A stretch of DNA of 64,000 bases from Janibacter limosus (lineage in GTDB: Bacteria > Actinomycetota > Actinomycetes > Actinomycetales > Dermatophilaceae): contig NZ_CP036164.1 in the NCBI RefSeq assembly GCF_004295485.1, forward strand, positions 1,984,001-2,048,000, in the 5' to 3' direction. Positions 60,235 to 64,000 of the stretch are shown here, piece by piece (position 1 is the stretch's first letter; every line of letters begins with the position of its first letter). Position numbers and translations under genes: made by a program. The notes beneath the pieces are model-generated. The model was given only the letters and a program-made list of their open reading frames with translations, did not search any database and was not told the DNA's origin.

Positions 60235-60337
60235 TGCTGCCCCTCTGTTACCTTGGCCGCGGGAAGAGGGGCTGACAATCGGACACGACCGTGCGGGTGA
60301 GCCGCACGCGCCGCCCCCTCACGGAGATGGACCCTCG

Positions 60338-61552
60338 ATGGACGAGACGCACCGCGAGCAGATGGCCAGGGCCGCCGCAGCCCTGCTCCCGAGGTCCAAC
60401 TCGATCGCCGACGCCATCACCGACGAGCTGCTCGCCACCGAGGAGGCGTCCTACGGTTCGGCAGGCGATGCGGTCCGGGCCGACCTGCGTGCCAGCATCC
60501 GTGCCCACATCCGCTACGGCATCCTCATGCTGTCCGACCACACGGAGGTGCGCGGTGGAGCCGTCGATCTGTGGCGCGAGACCGGGCAGCGACGAGCCCA
60601 GCAGGGTGTGCCGGTCGCGGTCGTGCTGCATGCGTACACCCTCGGTACTCGCCTGCTGTGGGACGCGCTGGTCGAGAGTGGTCAGACCTTGGGCGTCGCT
60701 CCTGAGGTCCTCCTGAGCACCGGTCAGACCCTGTGGAGCGACCTCGACACCCAGTGCCAGATCGTCCGGGAGAGGTACCGTCGCGAGGAGCTGGTGCTGC
60801 ACGGTCAGGACGCTGCCCGGGTGGAGGAGGTGCTCTCCTCGCTGCTGCAGGGGCGCGGCTCCGACCCGGAGTTCGCCGCCGAGGCGCGCCGCGTGCTCCG
60901 GCTCGACGCTGACTCCGAACTGCTGTGCCTCGTGTGGCTCCCCCGCCAGCCCCTCACCTCCGCCTCGCTGGCGAGCGAGCGCCTGCTGAACGCCGGGCAC
61001 GCCTCCCACTGGTGGATGCACGGGGAGCATGCCGTGGGGATCGCGTCTGGATCGGCCGACAACTGGAGCCGGCTGCGTGCGGTCATGGCGCGCTCCGTGA
61101 GGGGCCGGGTCGGCACCGCCACGTGCCGGGAGGGCCTCACCGGGGTCGTCGCCGTCTATCACCATGCGCTGACCGCGGCCACCAACCTTCCCCCGTCGAG
61201 CGACGGCGTCGCCGACATCGTCGAGCAGCTGCCGGAGGCGATCGTCGCGGGGAGCCCGGAGCTGGCCTCCCTCCTCGTCGAGGAGACGATCGCGCCCCTG
61301 CTCCACCTGGCGGGTGCAACCCGTCAGGCGCTGCTCGAGACCCTCGGCGCCGCGGTACGTCACGGCGGGTCCGCGTCCGGGGCGGCCGAGGACCTCGTCT
61401 GCCACCGCAACACGGTCCTGTACCGGATGAAGCGCATCGAGGGCCTCACCGGCTACTCCTTCGAAGCTCCCCGCGACCGACTGATGCTCACTCTGGCCTG
61501 GCTCGCCATCCGAGGGGGCGAGGCGCTCGAGCCCGAACGCTCCACTCCGTAG
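60338..61552 (+). CDS. PucR/CdaR-family transcriptional regulator
   Basis: The 404-residue protein has an N-terminal all-helical sensory region (RsbRD-like: IADAITDELLATEEASYG...IRYGILMLSD), a central GGDEF-like regulatory domain and a C-terminal PucR HTH (GAAEDLVCHRNTVLYRMKRIEGLTGYSFEAPRDRLMLTLAW). It is divergent from the liv operon, so it probably controls that transporter. PucR proteins often respond to purine, amino-acid or amide substrates, but the inducer here is unknown. An AUG with GGAG 13 nt upstream was chosen. Confidence 0.88.
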   Translation: MDETHREQMARAAAALLPRSNSIADAITDELLATEEASYGSAGDAVRADLRASIRAHIRYGILMLSDHTEVRGGAVDLWRETGQRRAQQGVPVAVVLHAYTLGTRLLWDALVESGQTLGVAPEVLLSTGQTLWSDLDTQCQIVRERYRREELVLHGQDAARVEEVLSSLLQGRGSDPEFAAEARRVLRLDADSELLCLVWLPRQPLTSASLASERLLNAGHASHWWMHGEHAVGIASGSADNWSRLRAVMARSVRGRVGTATCREGLTGVVAVYHHALTAATNLPPSSDGVADIVEQLPEAIVAGSPELASLLVEETIAPLLHLAGATRQALLETLGAAVRHGGSASGAAEDLVCHRNTVLYRMKRIEGLTGYSFEAPRDRLMLTLAWLAIRGGEALEPERSTP

Positions 61553-61562
61553 GGTCGGGTCC

Positions 61563-62720
61563 ATGACCGATCCCCTGGTGACCCGGATGCAGCCCTTCGC
61601 CGAGACGATCTTCGCCACCATGTCGGCGCTCGCCCTCGAGCACGACGCGGTGAACCTCGGCCAGGGCTTCCCCGACACCGACGGCCCGAGCGAGGTCCTC
61701 GGGGCCGCCCGTGACGCGATCTCGGGCGGGCACAACCAGTACCCGCCGTCGATCGGGATCCCGGCGCTCCGAGAGGCGATCGCCGAGCACCAGGCGCACC
61801 ACCACTCCCTTCGCCCCGACCCGGCCGACGAGGTCCTCGTGACCACGGGCGCGACCGAGGCGATCGCCGCCTCGATCCTCGGTCTGGTCTCCCCCGGCGA
61901 CGAGGTCGTCGTCATCGAGCCCTCCTACGACAGCTACTCGGCCGTCATCGCCCTCGCCGGCGGGGTCAAGCGCACCGTGCCGCTGCGCTGGCCGGATCTC
62001 GCCCTCGATGCCGACGAGCTGGCAGCCGCCTTCTCGGAGCGGACCCGGGTCGTCGTCGTCAACAGCCCCCACAACCCGACCGGCAAGGTCTTCTCCCCGA
62101 AGGAGCTCGAGGTCGTCGCCGACCTGGCCCGTCGCCACGACGCGTGGGTGATCAGCGACGAGGTGTACGAGCACCTGACCTTCGGGGTGGCGCACACCCC
62201 GATCGCGACCCTGCCGGGGATGTGGGAGCGCACGCTGACGATCGGGTCGGCCGGCAAGTTCTTCTCCGTCACGGGGTGGAAGGTCGGCTGGCTCAGCGGG
62301 CCCGCCGAGCTCGTGCGGGCCGCGCAGGTGGTCCGTCAGTACCTGACCTTCACCACCGCCTCCCCCTTCCAGCACGCCGTGGCGCACGCCCTGCGGATGG
62401 GGCCCCAGCCACTCGATGACCTGCGCGACTCGCTGCGCGCCCGGCACGACCTGCTCGTGACGGGCCTGAGGGCGGCTGGCCTCGAGGTGCGTCCCTCCCA
62501 GGGCACCTACTTCGTCGTCGCGGATGCCGCGCCGCTCGGTGTCACCGACGCACTGCAGTGGTGTCTGGACCTGCCGGCCGCTGCCGGCGTCGCCGCAGTG
62601 CCGGTCTCCGTCTTCTGCGACGACCCGAGCGAGACGGCCACGCTGGTGCGCTTCGCCTTCTGCAAACGCGACGAGGTGCTCCAGGAGGGGTGCCGGCGGC
62701 TGGCTGCCTTCACCGGCTGA
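61563..62720 (+). CDS. Class I/II PLP-dependent aminotransferase
   Basis: This is a 385-residue fold-type I aminotransferase. AVNLGQGFPDTDGPSEVLGAARDAISGGHNQYPPSIGIPALREAIAEH, LVTTGATEAIAASILGLVSPGDEVV, VVNSPHNPTGKVFSPKELE, and the PLP Lys in IGSAGKFFSVTGWKVGWLSGPAELV are visible. The protein resembles the kynurenine/methionine aminotransferase (YbdL-like) branch. Substrate range is unclear. It begins 10 nt after the PucR-type gene and may be read with it. Confidence 0.88.
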   Translation: MTDPLVTRMQPFAETIFATMSALALEHDAVNLGQGFPDTDGPSEVLGAARDAISGGHNQYPPSIGIPALREAIAEHQAHHHSLRPDPADEVLVTTGATEAIAASILGLVSPGDEVVVIEPSYDSYSAVIALAGGVKRTVPLRWPDLALDADELAAAFSERTRVVVVNSPHNPTGKVFSPKELEVVADLARRHDAWVISDEVYEHLTFGVAHTPIATLPGMWERTLTIGSAGKFFSVTGWKVGWLSGPAELVRAAQVVRQYLTFTTASPFQHAVAHALRMGPQPLDDLRDSLRARHDLLVTGLRAAGLEVRPSQGTYFVVADAAPLGVTDALQWCLDLPAAAGVAAVPVSVFCDDPSETATLVRFAFCKRDEVLQEGCRRLAAFTG

Positions 62721-62807
62721 TCCACACGTCGGGCGGCCTCTGCGCCCCCGTCCACAGGTCGACCCCGGACCGCGCTCGCTCCTGACGAAGGGCGGACGCT
62801 GGGTCCC

Positions 62808-63305
62808 ATGAGCACCACCCCCTTCCTCGCCCTCCTCGTCGCCGGGGCCCTCGTCGGCGGCCCACCACCCGCGACGTCCGGGAGCCGCTGGTCCTGGCCC
62901 GTGGGTGACGGGGACCGACCGGCGCTCGCGGCGCCCTTCGACGCGCCGGAGGAGCAGTGGGGTCCCGGCCATCGGGGCATCGACCTCGCGGCATCGGTCG
63001 GCGAGCGGGTCACGGCCGTCGACACGGGTGTGGTGACGCATCGCGGTCGCATCGCCGGCCGCGGGACCGTCACCGTGACGCACGCGAGTGGCGTGCGCAG
63101 CACCTACGAGCCGGTCGACTCGACGCTCCGGGTGGGCGACCGCGTCGAGCGCGGTCGGGGCATCGGCCGGGTCGGCGACGAGGCCGGCCACTGCGCACCG
63201 GCCACCTGCCTGCACCTCGGCGCCAAGCGGGGGGCGACCTATCTGGATCCACTGACCTTCTTCGGTGTCCGACGGGTCATCCTGCTGCCGGTGCCCTCGG
63301 TCTGA
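62808..63305 (+). CDS. Secreted M23 (LytM-like) peptidase
   Basis: The 165-residue protein has a short Sec signal peptide (FLALLVAGALVGGPPPATS). The M23 domain has GHRGIDLAASVGERVTAVDTGVVTHRGRIAGRGTVTVTHASGVRSTYEPVD and CLHLGAKRGATYLDPLTFF. The HxxxD zinc pair is in GHRGID, and the final pair is reduced to LHLG rather than HxH, so catalytic activity is uncertain. This position between rpsB and xerC is typical of actinobacteria (Rv2891-type protein). Confidence 0.8.
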   Translation: MSTTPFLALLVAGALVGGPPPATSGSRWSWPVGDGDRPALAAPFDAPEEQWGPGHRGIDLAASVGERVTAVDTGVVTHRGRIAGRGTVTVTHASGVRSTYEPVDSTLRVGDRVERGRGIGRVGDEAGHCAPATCLHLGAKRGATYLDPLTFFGVRRVILLPVPSV

Positions 63306-63316
63306 CCTCCTCCACG

Positions 63317-63394
63317 CCGGTGGGGTATCGCCGGTGGAGGTATCGCCGGTGGAGGTGCACCCGCCGGCGAATCGTCCGCGCGTCGACCTCCACC
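63317..63394. repeat. Palindromic ~49-bp repeat, copy C, with short direct repeats
   Basis: CCGGTGGAGGTATCG (63331-63345) is preceded by a near copy, CCGGTGGGGTATCG (63317-63330), and followed by 63346-63394, which runs from CCGGTGGAGGTGCAC through GCGAATCGTCCGCGCG to ACCTCCACC. The ends are complementary. Read in reverse it matches copies A and B at 41.8 kb. It lies between the ends of the M23 gene and convergent xerC and may act as terminator. Confidence 0.65.
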
Positions 63395-63399
63395 CGCGG

Positions 63400-64000
63400 T
63401 CAGGCGCGGGGGTGGGCCTGCTCGTAGCTGCGGCGCAGGCGGTCGAGCGAGACGTGGGTGTAGATCTGGGTCGTCGCCAGGGACGAGTGGCCGAGCAGCT
63501 CCTGGACCATGCGCAGGTCGGCACCGCCCTCGAGCAGGTGGGTCGCTGCCGAGTGGCGCAGGCCGTGCGGTCCGACGTCCGGGGCGTCGGGGACGTGCGC
63601 CAGGAGTGCGTGGACGACCTCTCTCACCTGCCGCGGGTCCACCCTGCGGCCGCGACGGCCCAGGAAGAGGGCCGGCCCCGACGAGTCGGTGACCACCCTC
63701 GGGCGTCCCCGCTCGAGCCACTCCCCCAGCGCCTCGTCCGCCGGGACGCCGTAGGGGACGACGCGCTCCTTGCGCCCCTTGCCGAGGACCCGCACCACCC
63801 GACGGGACCGGTCCGCGTCGTCGACGTCGAGGCCGGTCAGCTCGCTGACGCGGATGCCCGTCGCGTAGAGCAGCTCGAGCACCGCGCGATTGCGCAGGTG
63901 GATCGGATCGTCGTCGTCCGCCGCGACCGCGGCGATGTCGAGCACGCTCGTCGCGCTCTCTCGGCTGAGGACCTCGGGCAGGGTGCGCTGGCGCTTGGGT
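63400..64000 (-). CDS. xerC: Tyrosine recombinase XerC, 5' partial
   Basis: The reading frame continues past base 64000, so the N-terminal core-binding domain is missing. The catalytic domain is complete: Arg in [12 protein letters not shown], Lys in [55 protein letters not shown] with the HxLRH Arg/His pair, the second His and the Tyr nucleophile. [14 protein letters not shown] at the window edge matches the XerC linker. XerC resolves chromosome dimers at dif. Identity as XerC rather than XerD rests on its place near rpsB/tsf and the M23 gene. Confidence 0.9.
   Translation of the reverse strand, partial: PKRQRTLPEVLSRESATSVLDIAAVAADDDDPIHLRNRAVLELLYATGIRVSELTGLDVDDADRSRRVVRVLGKGRKERVVPYGVPADEALGEWLERGRPRVVTDSSGPALFLGRRGRRVDPRQVREVVHALLAHVPDAPDVGPHGLRHSAATHLLEGGADLRMVQELLGHSSLATTQIYTHVSLDRLRRSYEQAHPRA

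Noticed and set aside
1..64000. CGAAGGG as a strand-biased KOPS/SRS-like chromosome-segregation motif
   Set aside because: Hand counts are nearly equal on both strands, so no polarity is visible in this window. A whole-chromosome count could still change this.
1..64000. tRNA or rRNA genes
   Set aside because: No T-arm-like GGTTCGAATCC motif or rRNA-like conserved block was found on reading both strands. Small ncRNAs cannot be excluded.

Overview
The window reads as a high-GC actinobacterial chromosome. Supporting signs are the near absence of AT-rich sequence, frequent GTG starts, many ATGA/GTGA gene overlaps, MEP-pathway isoprenoid genes around a site-2 protease (dxr-rip1-ispG), the block rlmN-cdsA-frr-pyrH...tsf-rpsB...M23-xerC, and several apparently leaderless promoters (TANNNT placed 6-7 nt before the start codon). 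Gene content (Rv2231c-type CobC, AlkB-rubredoxin fusion, DUF6421 protein) fits Micrococcales and looks most like Intrasporangiaceae (Janibacter-like). That genus-level guess is inference. No rRNA, tRNA, phage, IS transposase or CRISPR locus was recognised, and no gene-free stretch exceeds 300 bases except the repeat array at 40338-40609.

Layout. 0-6.2 kb: cobalamin genes (a cobB-cobC fusion truncated by the window edge, cobA, cobS, cobU, cbiB, and convergent cobK). 6.2-19.4 kb: housekeeping and small accessory genes: an M50-like membrane protein, two DoxX proteins, HAD hydrolase, proS, a LysR/EamA divergent pair, cytosolic M23 protein, class III sirtuin, a HepT/MntA-type toxin-antitoxin pair, GNATs, pyruvate oxidase and an oxidoreductase. 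19.4-24.5 kb: ispG-rip1-dxr-thioesterase and a ZIP transporter. 24.5-31.3 kb: a 31-bp tandem-repeat array, a barstar/secreted-RNase pair, gabD, a DUF6421 protein, threonine aldolase and a PAP2 phosphatase. 31.3-40.3 kb: a polyamine uptake and catabolism cluster (saccharopine-dehydrogenase-like gene, potABCD, aldehyde dehydrogenase, Lrp regulator, class III aminotransferase). With gabD 10 kb away this could take putrescine through GABA to succinate. 40.3-46.5 kb: a second phased repeat array, a LOG-family gene, small palindromic repeats, and a sugar ABC transporter with its ROK regulator. 46.5-55 kb: purU, rlmN, cdsA, frr, pyrH, then an AlkB-rubredoxin/TetR pair wedged before tsf and rpsB. 55-64 kb: a liv-type ABC transporter divergent from a PucR-type regulator, an aminotransferase, a secreted M23 protein and partial xerC.

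The least explained material is non-coding. Two arrays of a CCTTAAGG-containing unit are spaced at 31-31.5 bp. Three copies of a ~49-bp palindromic repeat occur at two loci. Hairpins bounded by CGAAGGG/CCCTTCG recur between and within genes, including a 66-bp in-frame insertion in cobB. Regulatory palindromes are clear in front of the liv/PucR, ROK/ABC, alkB and mntA-hepT units.
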